From Halosimplex halophilum (GTDB lineage: Archaea > Halobacteriota > Halobacteria > Halobacteriales > Haloarculaceae), in assembly GCF_004698125.1 (NCBI RefSeq), contig NZ_ML214298.1:496001-560000 (forward strand): 64,000 bases of DNA, in the 5' to 3' direction. The notes beneath the pieces were generated by a model. It worked only from the letters and a program-made list of their open reading frames with translations. It had not been told where the DNA came from and did not search any database. The first letter of the stretch is position 1. Every line of letters begins with the position of its first letter. Position numbers and translations under genes: made by a program. Shown here one piece after another: positions 52,062 to 60,274 of this stretch.

Positions 52062-52745
52062 ATGACGTTTGACCCCGACCGCGCGTCAGCGCTGCTGTTC
52101 GACTCGTACAGTACGCTCGTGGACGTGGAAGCGGCCGAGCGGGCGCTGGCGGAGCGGGTCGACGAGCCAGAGCCCGTCTCGGACCTGTGGCGGGCGCGGT
52201 CGCTGGAGTACACGATGGTCGCCAACCACGTCGACGCCTACCAGCCGTTCTACGAGATGAACCGCGACGCGCTCCAGTACGCGCTTGACGCGACGGACGC
52301 CGACATTTCCGCCGACGAGCGCGACGAGATCCTCGCCGTCTACCACGAACTCGACGTGTTCGACGACGTGCGGGAGGGCCTCGAAGCGCTCATCGAGGCG
52401 GGCTACGACTGTTACGTCCTCTCGAACGGCAATCCCGAGATGTTGGAATCGCTGGTGGACCACGCCGACATCGGGGACCTGGTCGCGGACACGATCAGCG
52501 CCGACGAAGTGGAGACGTTCAAACCACACGTCGACCTGTACCGCCACGCCGCCGAGCGCGTCGGGGAGCCGGTCGAGCAGCTGGCCCACGTCACGGCGCT
52601 GTGGTTCGACGTGATGGGCGCCCAGCACGCCGGGATGCAGGGGGTGTGGGTCGACCGGAAGGGCGACCCGCCAGAGACGTTCGGGCCGGAGCCGGACCTG
52701 ACCATCGAGACGTTTCACGATCTGGTCACAGCGCTCGAAGCGTGA
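52062..52745 (+). CDS. Haloacid dehalogenase type II-like HAD hydrolase
   Basis: This 227-residue protein has the HAD nucleophile in Leu-Phe-Asp-Ser-Tyr-Ser-Thr-Leu (Asp14; type II enzymes read Phe-Asp-Ala-Tyr-Gly-Thr-Leu). A cap domain follows, then Leu-Ser-Asn-Gly-Asn with the motif-II Ser, Lys in Phe-Lys-Pro-His, and Trp-Phe-Asp-Val-Met-Gly-Ala near motif III. L-2-haloacid dehalogenase is the closest named group. Several of its substrate residues differ, so a phosphatase role is possible. ATG 52062 has a TATA-like gttatgtga 25-33 bases upstream, favouring it over the in-frame ATG 52047. Confidence 0.83.
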   Translation: MTFDPDRASALLFDSYSTLVDVEAAERALAERVDEPEPVSDLWRARSLEYTMVANHVDAYQPFYEMNRDALQYALDATDADISADERDEILAVYHELDVFDDVREGLEALIEAGYDCYVLSNGNPEMLESLVDHADIGDLVADTISADEVETFKPHVDLYRHAAERVGEPVEQLAHVTALWFDVMGAQHAGMQGVWVDRKGDPPETFGPEPDLTIETFHDLVTALEA

Positions 52746-52766
52746 GAACGCGGAGACGGCGAAGCG

Positions 52767-53219
52767 CTACAGCAGTTCCTCGCGCTTCCGCCGCGCGTCG
52801 CTCGCGAAGTCGGAGCGGCCGTCCACGTCGGCGAGCGTCTCGACGGCTTCGAGCGTGCGGACGGCGCCGTCGAGGAACGAAAGCACGTCGCCGGGGTAGG
52901 CGTACAGCATGTAGTCGTCGCCCATCACGTCGACGATGGCGTCGGGCCCCATCCCCTGGGCGCGGAGGTCGAGGAGATACCGGACGAACTTCTCCTCGGG
53001 GTGGCCGCAGTGGGGATTGGCCTCGCAGTCGCAGTCCATGAAGTCCTGGGCGAAGTCGAGCACCCGGTCCTGGGTGGCGTCGTCGAGCTTCGCGAGGTTC
53101 TCCCCCTGGTAGAGGATGTCCAGCGTCGCCCCCTTGAACGCCCCCTTCGGGAAGGATGTCTCTAGCTGGGAGGCGATCTGCTGGTGGTTCTTGACGTAGA
53201 TCTTGTCCGTGATGGCCAC
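52767..53219 (-). CDS. Conserved protein, DUF5814-like
   Basis: This 150-residue protein starts Val-Ala-Ile-Thr-Asp-Lys-Ile-Tyr-Val-Lys-Asn-His. In the middle it carries Cys-Asp-Cys-Glu-Ala-Asn-Pro-His-Cys-Gly-His-Pro-Glu, a Cys/His cluster that probably binds zinc. The helical C-terminus contains Gly-Pro-Asp-Ala-Ile-Val-Asp-Val-Met. I recall this as the haloarchaeal DUF5814 family. The same domain occurs at the end of some haloarchaeal DEAD-box helicases, which hints at a nucleic-acid role. The GTG start at 53219 has a TATA-like gcttttgcc 27-35 bases upstream; the in-frame extension beyond it looks non-coding. Confidence 0.75.
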   Translation of the reverse strand: MAITDKIYVKNHQQIASQLETSFPKGAFKGATLDILYQGENLAKLDDATQDRVLDFAQDFMDCDCEANPHCGHPEEKFVRYLLDLRAQGMGPDAIVDVMGDDYMLYAYPGDVLSFLDGAVRTLEAVETLADVDGRSDFASDARRKREELL

Positions 53220-53328
53220 GGCTACCAGACAGGAGCGGCCGCGGGGGCAAAAGCGTCTCGGACGAACGCCGGGGAGCCACCGGTCCGCACACGAAACGTC
53301 GAAGTAGGGAGGGTTCGAACGTTCCGGT

Positions 53329-53550
53329 ATGGTGACCCTCACGGAGTCGGCGGTGGAACTCGTCAACAGCGTCGTCGAGATGCCCGGGAAGTTCGCGGAG
53401 GTCGCGGCCCACGACCCGCTCAACTACGTCCTGATCGCCTTCGGCGCCCTGTTCGTCCTCGGCGCCTCGGCGGTGTTCGGCGTCCTGTCGCTGGGCGCCT
53501 TCTTCTCGCTGTTCACCGGCGCGAGTTCGCCGCCGCCGGAAGCGCGATAG
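53329..53550 (+). CDS. Small single-span membrane protein
   Basis: This 73-residue protein has an amphipathic start (Ser-Ala-Val-Glu-Leu-Val-Asn-Ser-Val-Val), one hydrophobic helix (about residues 33-60, Leu/Phe/Ala/Gly-rich) and a short polar tail with Ser-Pro-Pro-Pro. I cannot name a family. The gene lies between two minus-strand genes with its own start. Coding support is the hydrophobic profile and a haloarchaeal codon bias at third positions. It might be a small membrane-associated regulator, but this is not shown. Confidence 0.5.
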   Translation: MVTLTESAVELVNSVVEMPGKFAEVAAHDPLNYVLIAFGALFVLGASAVFGVLSLGAFFSLFTGASSPPPEAR

Positions 53551-53580
53551 CCCGCGGGACCGCCCGCCGCTTCTCGCAAC

Positions 53581-54543
53581 TCACTCCAGCTCGCCGAGCA
53601 ACTCGATAGCCCGTTCGGCGTCGGGGCCGAGCGGCGACGCGGCGACGAAGCTGTCGGCGTACTCCAGCACGGCGTCGATCTCAGCCGCGACCTCCGCCGG
53701 GGAGCCCGCGATGCAGAAGGCGTCGAGCATCGCGTCGGTGACCAGCCCGGCGGCCTCGCGGAACTCGCCGGCCGACACCGCCGACCCGACCTCGTCGGCG
53801 GCCTCGCGGTCGATGTCGTGCCGTTCCAGCACCGGCGGGGGCGCCCCGCCGGCGACGAACGCGACCGGGAAGCGGGCAGCCTCGCGGGCCGCCTCGCCGT
53901 CCTCGGCGACGCTGACGGCTGCGTAGGCGGCGAAGTCGAACTCACCGCGGTCGTCCGGCCGTTCGTCCAGTCCCTCGGCGACCCGCTCGCTGGCCCACGC
54001 GTAGTCGCGGGGGTGGGCGCCGTTGTAGAGGACCCCATCGGCGTGTTTGGCGGCCATGCGGGTCATGTGCGGCCCCTGGGCGCCGACGTAGACCGGGATG
54101 TCGCCGGCGTCGTAGTTGAGGCCGGCGTCCGCCGCCTCGAAGGTGCCGTCGTGGTCGACGCGCTCGCCGTCCCACAGGCGCCGGGCGACTCTGAACGTCT
54201 CCAGCACCCGCCGTAGCGGGCTGTCGGGGTCGATGCCGAGGTTCGCGAGCGTCGAGGCGTCGCCGGGGCCGACGCCGAAGACGCCGCGGCCGCCGCTGTA
54301 CTCGTCGAGGGTGGCCATCCGCGAGGCCAGCGTCACGGGGTGGGTCTCGTAGGGGTTGGCGACGCCCGGTCCCACGTCGATATCGCTGGTCTCACCGGCG
54401 ATGGCCGTGAGCGCGCCGAACTGGTCGCGGTTGTTGTAGTGGTGGCTGACGAACGCGGCGTCGAAGCCGACCCGCTCCGCGGTCGCGCCCAGCTGTGCTA
54501 TCGTCGAGACCGGCCGCTCCGGCGTGAGTTCGATCGCTCTCAT
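53581..54543 (-). CDS. F420-dependent LLM-class oxidoreductase, Mer-like
   Basis: This 320-residue protein is a TIM-barrel luciferase-like monooxygenase-fold enzyme. It begins Met-Arg-Ala-Ile-Glu-Leu-Thr-Pro-Glu, then has Ser-His-His-Tyr-Asn-Asn-Arg-Asp, Gly-Pro-Gly-Val-Ala-Asn-Pro-Tyr and Phe-Gly-Val-Gly-Pro-Gly-Asp. These resemble 5,10-methylenetetrahydromethanopterin reductase (Mer), which uses reduced F420. Haloarchaeal Mer homologues probably act in C1/folate metabolism instead of methanogenesis. Its ATG overlaps the stop of cofE, so the enzyme and a step of its cofactor's synthesis are made from one transcript. The exact substrate is inferred. Confidence 0.85.
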   Translation of the reverse strand: MRAIELTPERPVSTIAQLGATAERVGFDAAFVSHHYNNRDQFGALTAIAGETSDIDVGPGVANPYETHPVTLASRMATLDEYSGGRGVFGVGPGDASTLANLGIDPDSPLRRVLETFRVARRLWDGERVDHDGTFEAADAGLNYDAGDIPVYVGAQGPHMTRMAAKHADGVLYNGAHPRDYAWASERVAEGLDERPDDRGEFDFAAYAAVSVAEDGEAAREAARFPVAFVAGGAPPPVLERHDIDREAADEVGSAVSAGEFREAAGLVTDAMLDAFCIAGSPAEVAAEIDAVLEYADSFVAASPLGPDAERAIELLGELE

Positions 54544-55361
54544 TCCGTGTCTCCTCCGTCATCCGCGCCGCCGTCGTCGTCCGCCCGGTCGCCGCCCTCG
54601 CGCAACCGCTCCCTGTCGTACTCCCACTCCCGCAGCGCGTCGCGGACGTAGTCGCCCTCCGGCGAGCGGAAGAGCCCGTCGTGGGGCTCGTGGTCGCCGA
54701 ACTCGAAGCCCCGGACCACGACGACGGGGAGGCCGTCGTCGCCCTCGCCGGTCAGGAGGTTGGCGGCGGCGGCGAGTTCGTCGACGACCGCCTCGACGGT
54801 GACGCCGAGTTCGCGGCCGTCGCGGTCGGTCTCGCCGCGCCAGTCGCGGGCCGCGGGCAGCCCCGCCCAGCCGATGGCGACGCCCCGTTGACCCTGGCGG
54901 AAGGGCCGCCCCGAGGTGTCGGTGACGACCACTGGCGCGTCCAGCGTCTCCGCGATCCGTTCGGCGCTGGCCGAGGGGTCCTCGGGAAGCAGGAGCAGAT
55001 CGGAGTCGGGGACGTTCGAGCGGTCGATACCCGCGTTGACGGAGATGTGGCCGAACCGGGTGACCGCGAGCATGAGCGGCTCCTCGGTGAGCAGTTCCGC
55101 GCTCTCGTCGAGGACCGCCTGGGCGAAGCGGGGGTCTTTCTCCTCGCCGGCGAGGTCGCCGATGCGCTCGGCGATGCGTTCGGCCCGCGGTCCGGGGTCG
55201 AACTCGCCGAGGTCGGCGCCCCGGCCCTCGGCCTTCGAGACGATAGAGTGGGAGACACAGACCACGTCGCCCTCGCGGAGGTCGACGGCGTCGGCGACGA
55301 GCTCGCCCACGTCGTCGCCGGGGCGGACCTCCGGGATGCCCTCGACCGCGAACAGTTCCAT
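54540..55361 (-). CDS. cofE: Coenzyme F420-0:L-glutamate ligase
   Basis: This 273-residue enzyme adds glutamates to F420-0 with GTP. Family motifs are Ile-Pro-Glu-Val-Arg-Pro-Gly-Asp-Asp, Val-Val-Cys-Val-Ser-His-Ser-Ile-Val-Ser-Lys, Asn-Ala-Gly-Ile-Asp-Arg-Ser-Asn, and Asp-Thr-Ser-Gly-Arg-Pro-Phe-Arg-x-Gly-Gln. The Lys, Asp and Ser residues of the nucleotide site are all present. The acidic C-terminal tail is a haloarchaeal feature. It is the first gene of a two-gene unit with the Mer-like oxidoreductase. Its N-terminus and the TGA of the next gene overlap as ATGA at 54540-54543. Confidence 0.92.
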   Translation of the reverse strand: MELFAVEGIPEVRPGDDVGELVADAVDLREGDVVCVSHSIVSKAEGRGADLGEFDPGPRAERIAERIGDLAGEEKDPRFAQAVLDESAELLTEEPLMLAVTRFGHISVNAGIDRSNVPDSDLLLLPEDPSASAERIAETLDAPVVVTDTSGRPFRQGQRGVAIGWAGLPAARDWRGETDRDGRELGVTVEAVVDELAAAANLLTGEGDDGLPVVVVRGFEFGDHEPHDGLFRSPEGDYVRDALREWEYDRERLREGGDRADDDGGADDGGDTE

Positions 55362-55538
55362 ACCCGCACTGGGTCGTGCCCCGTCAAAAGCGCCCCGTTA
55401 CGAGCAGGGATCGCCCGGGTCGGTGACGGCCGGCCTGCCGGTACGGCGCGGCCACGGGTCACCGCGACGCCGCGCGAGACCGACGCCGACAGGCGCCGAT
55501 CCGAAACGCTCGTAGGGTGGCGGTCCACACGCCAGGCT

Positions 55539-56417
55539 ATGCCCGACGACTCCGCAGGCGCCGACGCAGGTGCCGACAGCGCCGGCACTCCCCGGTTCGG
55601 TGCGGCCGACGACGTCGACGCCGACGCGCTGGCCGACACCGCCCGCCGCGCGGTCGAGGCCGGCGGCGACTACCTCCGCGAGGCCTTCGCGAACGGCGGC
55701 ACGCCGGCCGACTACACGGCCAAGGACGTGAAAGCCGAGGCCGACCGGGAAGCCGAGCGGCGCGTCCTCGACGCCATCACCGACGCCCACCCCGACCACC
55801 GGATCTCGGCCGAGGAGTCCGGCGACCACGACGGCGACGGGGCGTACCGCTGGGTGGTCGACGCCCTCGACGGCACGAACAACTTCGCCGCCGGCATCCC
55901 CACGTTCGGCGTCGCCGCGACGGCCTGCGACCGGGCCGGCCCGGACGGCCCGGAGAACCGACCCGTCGCCACCGCGGTCCACGTCCCCGTCCTCGACGAC
56001 ACCTACGTCGCGACCCGTGGCGGCGGCGTCGAGTACAACGGGACGCCGGTCGAGGTGACCGACGGGACGACCCTCCCGCCGGAGAAGGCGACCGTCGGCA
56101 TGATAATCGGCCCCGAGGTGGTCTCCGGCGGCGCCGAGCGCCGCGAGTGGGACGCTGTCACCGACGCCGTCGAGGAAGTCCCCAAGCGGGCCATCCAGAC
56201 GTGGGCGCCCGTGGTCTACTGGGGGCTGCTCGCCCGCGGGAAGCTGGAGGGGTTCGTCTGTTACTACCCCGCCGAGCGCGAGCAGGTCGCCGGGTCGCTG
56301 CTCGCCGGCGAGGCCGGCGCCGTCGCGCGCTCGGAGGGGCCGCTCACCGTCTTCGGCGCCGACCGTGAGATCCGCGACGCCCTGTTCGACGCCGCGACGA
56401 GCGCGCTGTCCGAGTGA
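55539..56417 (+). CDS. Inositol monophosphatase / archaeal FBPase family protein
   Basis: This 292-residue protein belongs to the Mg2+-dependent IMPase superfamily: Ala-Glu-Glu-Ser (first Glu pair), then Val-Val-Asp-Ala-Leu-Asp-Gly-Thr-Asn-Asn-Phe, the core metal motif. The downstream Trp-Asp-x-x-Ala-Gly motif is replaced by Arg-Glu-Gln-Val-Ala-Gly, so the last metal Asp is a Glu. In archaea such proteins may hydrolyse inositol 1-phosphate, fructose 1,6-bisphosphate or 3'-phosphoadenosine phosphate. The first 30 residues are a polar extension. ATG 55539 starts just before them. The changed metal motif makes the substrate uncertain. Confidence 0.83.
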   Translation: MPDDSAGADAGADSAGTPRFGAADDVDADALADTARRAVEAGGDYLREAFANGGTPADYTAKDVKAEADREAERRVLDAITDAHPDHRISAEESGDHDGDGAYRWVVDALDGTNNFAAGIPTFGVAATACDRAGPDGPENRPVATAVHVPVLDDTYVATRGGGVEYNGTPVEVTDGTTLPPEKATVGMIIGPEVVSGGAERREWDAVTDAVEEVPKRAIQTWAPVVYWGLLARGKLEGFVCYYPAEREQVAGSLLAGEAGAVARSEGPLTVFGADREIRDALFDAATSALSE

Positions 56418-56447
56418 CCGGCGACCGCTCCACCCGTTCGGTCCCGC

Positions 56448-56936
56448 TCAGACCTCGTGGACGGTCACGTCCAGGTCGCCGTCGGCCGCGTCGACGGTCA
56501 TCATCGTCGCCCGGTCGGCCGGCGCGGCGCCGGTCGCGCTCCCGGGGTTCAGGAGCCGGACGCCGCCGACCTCCCGGTCGAACACCTCGTGGGTGTGGCC
56601 GGCGACGCCGACCCGCGGTTCGTCGGCCTCCTCGCGGACCGCGGCGGCGACCCGGTCCTCCCAGCCGCGTTTGGAGCCAGCGCCGTGGAGGACGACGAAG
56701 GTGACGCCGCCGAGTTCGACGGTCGCCCGTTCGGGCAGCCCGACGCGGGGGTCGGTGTTGCCGGCGACGGCGGTCAGTTCCGGCGCCAGGTCCTCCACGT
56801 CGGCGAGCGTCCCCTTCGAGTCGAAGTCGCCGGCGTGGACGACGTGGCCGGCCGCGCGGATCCGCTCGCGGAACGCGTCGGGGATCCGGCTGGCGCGCGA
56901 GGGGATGTGCGTGTCGCTGACGAGGGCGATCTCCAT
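56448..56936 (-). CDS. Metallophosphoesterase, YfcE/MJ0936 type
   Basis: This 162-residue single-domain protein has all five metallophosphoesterase motifs: Ser-Asp-Thr-His (residues 7-10), Gly-Asp-Phe-Asp (about 38-41), Gly-Asn-Thr-Asp, Leu-His-Gly, and Gly-His-Thr-His near residue 112. The length and layout match MJ0936/YfcE phosphodiesterases, which cleave phosphodiesters such as cyclic nucleotides in vitro with Mn2+ or Ni2+. The in vivo substrate is unknown. ATG 56936 directly precedes the first strand; in-frame sequence upstream is not conserved. It faces the NUDIX-eIF2B gene head to head. Confidence 0.88.
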   Translation of the reverse strand: MEIALVSDTHIPSRASRIPDAFRERIRAAGHVVHAGDFDSKGTLADVEDLAPELTAVAGNTDPRVGLPERATVELGGVTFVVLHGAGSKRGWEDRVAAAVREEADEPRVGVAGHTHEVFDREVGGVRLLNPGSATGAAPADRATMMTVDAADGDLDVTVHEV

Positions 56937-57078
56937 ACGGCGGCGTTCGGCCGGGACGCCCAAGTCGGTTCCCCCTCGCGGACCCGCGGGTCGCGCTCGG
57001 AGCCCGCCGCGGCGCCGCCGTCGGTCACGCGGACGACGACCCCGGCGCTGATAGGGTCGGCGGGCGAACCTGCGAGCG

Positions 57079-58464
57079 ATGACCGACGAGCGCGACGGGG
57101 ACACCGATGGGACTCCAGGGGACGACCTCGACGAGACCCATGTCGTGACGGTGTTCCTCCGCAACGACGGGGAGGTGTTGCTCCTGCGCCGGAGCGACGC
57201 GGTCGGCTCCTACACCGGGCGGTGGGGCGCCGTGGCGGGTCACGCCGAGAGCGACCCCGACGCCGCCGCCCGCGAGGAGACCCGCGAGGAGACGGGTATC
57301 GACCCCGACAGCGAGACCGCGCTGGTCCGGCGGGGCGACCCCTTCCCGGTCGTCGACGACGAACTCGGTCGCCGGTGGGTCGTCCACCCCTATCTGTTCG
57401 ACTGCGAGGTGCGGACCGTCGAACCGAACGAGGAGACCGACGAGTTCGAGTGGACGGCGCCGGCGGCGATCCTGCGACGCGAAACGGTGCCCGAACTCTG
57501 GACATCCTACGACCGGGTGCGGCCGACGGTCCAGACTGTCGCCGAAGACGCCCAGCACGGGTCGGCCTGGATATCGCTGCGCGCGCTGGAAGTTCTGCGG
57601 GACGAGGCCGCGCTGGCGGTCGAAGGAGTGGGCTGTGGTGGGGCGAGCGCGGACGGTGACGGTACGGACGCCGACGGTACCCCCGCGGACTGGACGGACC
57701 TCGTCGCCGTCGCCCGCGCCCTGCTGGACGCCCACCCGTCGATGGCCGTCGTCGCCAACCGCGTCAACCGGGCGATGGACGCGGCGAGCGAGGAAGCCAC
57801 CCCGGCCGCACTCGAAGCTGCTTCCTTCGAAGGTATCGAACGCGCGAGCGCCGCTGACGCCGACGCCGCCGCCCTCGCGGCGGACCGGCTCCCCGGTCGG
57901 ATCGCCACCCTCTCGCGGTCGGGGACGGTCGCGGCGGCGGTCGAGCGGGCCGACCCGGACGCGGTGCTGATCGCCGAGTCCCGACCGGGCCGGGAGGGCG
58001 TCGGGACCGCCGAGCGATTCGCCGAAGCGACCGACGCCGCGGTGACGCTGACGACCGACGCGGCGCTGGCCGACCGGCTGGCGGCGACGGATATCGGCGC
58101 GGTCGTCGTCGGCGCCGACACGGTGCTGCCGGACGGACGGGTCGTCAACAAGGTCGGGACCCGGGGCGCGGCCGCCGCGGCGGCCGCCGAGGGGATCGAC
58201 TGCTACGTCGTCGCCGCGAGCGACAAGATTGCGGCCGCGAGCGGTGAGGACCGGGCAGGGACGGCCGACGACGTGGACCGCGAGGAGCGCGACCCCCGCG
58301 AGGTGTACGACGGCGACGCTCCCGTGAGTGTTGAGAACCCGACCTTCGACGTGACCCCGCCGGAACTGGTCGACGCGGTCCTGACCGAGCGCGGCGCGCT
58401 GGACGCCGACGGGATCCGCGCCGTCGCCGACGAACACCGCGCGCTGGCCGGGTGGGACGACTAG
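57079..58464 (+). CDS. Fusion of a NUDIX hydrolase to an eIF2B-like domain
   Basis: In this 461-residue protein, residues 20-150 form a NUDIX fold. The box is imperfect: the Glu-x-x-Glu-Glu metal core is kept (Glu-Glu-Thr-Arg-Glu-Glu-Thr-Gly-Ile), but the leading Gly and first Glu of the consensus are not in register. After a linker, residues 210-455 resemble eIF2B-alpha/ribose-1,5-bisphosphate isomerase, with Val-Val-Gly-Ala-Asp-Thr-Val-Leu-Pro-Asp-Gly and Asn-Lys-Val-Gly-Thr. The loop that carries the catalytic Cys in isomerases reads Leu-Ser-Arg-Ser-Gly-Thr, without Cys, so isomerase activity looks unlikely. The fusion suggests nucleotide-sugar handling or signalling. The exact role is unknown. 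Confidence 0.85.
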   Translation: MTDERDGDTDGTPGDDLDETHVVTVFLRNDGEVLLLRRSDAVGSYTGRWGAVAGHAESDPDAAAREETREETGIDPDSETALVRRGDPFPVVDDELGRRWVVHPYLFDCEVRTVEPNEETDEFEWTAPAAILRRETVPELWTSYDRVRPTVQTVAEDAQHGSAWISLRALEVLRDEAALAVEGVGCGGASADGDGTDADGTPADWTDLVAVARALLDAHPSMAVVANRVNRAMDAASEEATPAALEAASFEGIERASAADADAAALAADRLPGRIATLSRSGTVAAAVERADPDAVLIAESRPGREGVGTAERFAEATDAAVTLTTDAALADRLAATDIGAVVVGADTVLPDGRVVNKVGTRGAAAAAAAEGIDCYVVAASDKIAAASGEDRAGTADDVDREERDPREVYDGDAPVSVENPTFDVTPPELVDAVLTERGALDADGIRAVADEHRALAGWDD

Positions 58465-58547
58465 ATCGGGCCGGCGGCGACTCGTTCGGCCGGTCGGCGC
58501 GGCGGACCGCACAACCGTTTTCACCGAGACCCACATCGGATCGACCA

Positions 58548-58859
58548 GTGACAGCCGACGCCACCGCCGAGGAGGTCGCCGAACGGGTCGTCGTCCGGTA
58601 CGCGCCGGTCAGCGACCGGATCGCCGAGGAGCTCTCGAAGTCACAGTACCATGCCTACCTCCGGCGTACGGAGTCGGGGCCGGTCGCCGCCGGCGACGAG
58701 TGGGCGGAGTTCGTCAGCCGCGGCTGCGGCGCCACCGCGGACGTGACGCTCACCGTCGAAGCCGTCGAGGGCGGCGACCGCGTGGGCGACGGGACGGCGT
58801 TCACGTTCGTCCCGGCCGGGAGCGACGAGCGCGAGTCCGAAACCGGGGACGGCGACTGA
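58548..58859 (+). CDS. Hypothetical acidic protein of unknown family
   Basis: This 103-residue protein has a helical N-terminal part (Glu-Glu-Val-Ala-Glu-Arg-Val-Val-Val-Arg-Tyr), a central Gln-Tyr-His-Ala-Tyr-Leu-Arg-Arg segment and a beta-rich end with Thr-Phe-Val-Pro-Ala-Gly before an acidic tail. No family is recognised. The GTG start at 58548 is supported by a TATA-like aaccgttttcac 26-37 bases upstream, a typical leaderless layout. It is convergent with the MBL-fold gene (12 bases between stops) and only 83 bases after the NUDIX-eIF2B gene. Confidence 0.58.
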   Translation: MTADATAEEVAERVVVRYAPVSDRIAEELSKSQYHAYLRRTESGPVAAGDEWAEFVSRGCGATADVTLTVEAVEGGDRVGDGTAFTFVPAGSDERESETGDGD

Positions 58860-58871
58860 TCGAGTCGGCGC

Positions 58872-59618
58872 TCAGCGCTCGTCGAGCGCGACGGGAACCC
58901 CGGCCTCGGCCACGTCGGCGGCGAAGCCTCGCGAGTCCGTTTCGAGCGTCGAGAAGGTGTTGTAGTGGACCGGGACGACGAGTTCGGGCTCCATCGCGGC
59001 GGCGAGCGCGGCGGCCTCGTGGCGGTCCATCGTGAACCGCGGGCCGATGGGCGGGCAGAACACCGACACCTCGACGTTCTGGTGGGGGCCGAGCGCGTCC
59101 GTGTCGCCGGGGTAGAGCACCCGTTTGCCCTCCACGTCGACGACGAACCCGCAGCCGAACCCCTCCGGGTGGAAGGGGGTGCCGTCCGGGCGGGTGTGGG
59201 GGCCGTTCTCCTCGTTGTACGCCGGGACCGTCCAGACCGGGACGCCGTCGACGGTCAGCGACTCCCTGTCGCCGACGGTCACCACGTCGTACGGCAGCGA
59301 GTCGAGCGGCGGGAGTTCGCGGTCCTCGACGCCCTCCTCGATGGCCTCGAACGCGACGATGGTGGTGTCCGGCCCCGCGACTCGTTCGACGCCGTCGGGG
59401 TCGTAGTGGTGGACGTGGGTGAGACAGACCACGTCGGCGTCCTCCGGACGGTAATCCTGCGCCGGCGGGTGGCCGACCCCCTCCGAGTCGGGTTCCCACT
59501 CGCCGGTGAGCACGCCGTATCGCCCGGGATCGGTGTAGACGACGGTGTCATCGCCGGCGAACCGCAGCGTGGCGTAGCCCAGCCACTCGACGGTGATCCC
59601 GTCGTGGCGCACGGTCAT
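58872..59618 (-). CDS. MBL-fold metal-dependent hydrolase
   Basis: This 248-residue protein has a metallo-beta-lactamase fold: Trp-Leu-Gly-Tyr-Ala-Thr-Leu start, Tyr-Thr-Asp-Pro-Gly, metal motif Thr-His-Val-His-His-Tyr-Asp near residue 67, Tyr-Pro-Gly-Asp-Thr-Asp for the bridging Asp, and Val-Pro-Val-His-Tyr for the last His. This is the UlaG/YtnP-like subgroup, often annotated as Zn-dependent hydrolase of unknown substrate. It is not the close twin of the protein at 35492. ATG 59618 has a TATA-like cttatgtgg 24-32 bases upstream. No operon partner is visible. Confidence 0.85.
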   Translation of the reverse strand: MTVRHDGITVEWLGYATLRFAGDDTVVYTDPGRYGVLTGEWEPDSEGVGHPPAQDYRPEDADVVCLTHVHHYDPDGVERVAGPDTTIVAFEAIEEGVEDRELPPLDSLPYDVVTVGDRESLTVDGVPVWTVPAYNEENGPHTRPDGTPFHPEGFGCGFVVDVEGKRVLYPGDTDALGPHQNVEVSVFCPPIGPRFTMDRHEAAALAAAMEPELVVPVHYNTFSTLETDSRGFAADVAEAGVPVALDER

Positions 59619-59716
59619 TGCTCCCCCTACGCGACCGAGCCCACATAAGTCGGGTGCTTGTCGACCGAACGTGTGTGTATGCGCTGTCCTCTGTCGTATA
59701 CGATCCGTCTCCGAGT

Positions 59717-60274
59717 TCACGGCGAATCGATCTCGATATCGGACATCAGACCGCCGACGAATCCCATGCGCTCCACGGAGCGTTTCGCGCTCTCGGCGTC
59801 CTCGGCCTTCTCCTCCGGGAGTCCGTCGGCCAGGTCTTCGAGCGCCTCGACCAGCGCCGCCCGCTCGGCGTCGAGTCCCGCCGCGTCGAGCGCGACGCCG
59901 AGCGTCTCGAAACCGTCGACGGCGGCCGTCCGGACTCTGCCGTCGTCGTCTTCGAGCCCTTCGAGGAGGAGTTCGACGAGAGAACTCCTGATCTCGGCGA
60001 GGTCGTCGGTCGCGTACCCGTCGACGCGGTCGCCCTCGACGGCGGCGATCTGGAGTTCGAGCATCGGGTAGGCGTCCCGCAGGAAGCGGACGACCGCCTG
60101 CCTGACGTAGCCGTCGTCGCTGTCGTAGACCGGGTAACACGCGTCGAACAGCGCCGGGTACTGCTCGACGCGCTCGGTCGCGTCGACGGCCTCGACCTCG
60201 TCGATCGCCCCGTTCACGCGGTCGGTGTTGCCCGAGGCGAGCGCCTCGGCGAACGACTCGGGAGCGCGGCCCAT
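59717..60274 (-). CDS. Helical HEAT-like repeat protein
   Basis: This 185-residue protein is almost entirely helical, with repeated paired-helix units such as Asp-Gly-Tyr-Val-Arg-Gln-Ala-Val-Val-Arg-Phe-Leu and Asp-Gly-Arg-Val-Arg-Thr-Ala-Ala-Val-Asp-Gly-Phe-Glu. This pattern is typical of HEAT or PBS-lyase-like repeats used for protein contacts. No catalytic motif is seen and I cannot name the family. The end is acidic with Asp-Ile-Glu-Ile-Asp. It stands alone on the minus strand between an MBL-fold gene and the rhodanese, which are on the same strand but more than 90 bases away. Confidence 0.68.
   Translation of the reverse strand: MGRAPESFAEALASGNTDRVNGAIDEVEAVDATERVEQYPALFDACYPVYDSDDGYVRQAVVRFLRDAYPMLELQIAAVEGDRVDGYATDDLAEIRSSLVELLLEGLEDDDGRVRTAAVDGFETLGVALDAAGLDAERAALVEALEDLADGLPEEKAEDAESAKRSVERMGFVGGLMSDIEIDSP

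Noticed and set aside
57079-58464. Naming the gene as ribose-1,5-bisphosphate isomerase.
   Set aside because: The loop equivalent to the catalytic Cys reads Leu-Ser-Arg-Ser-Gly-Thr.
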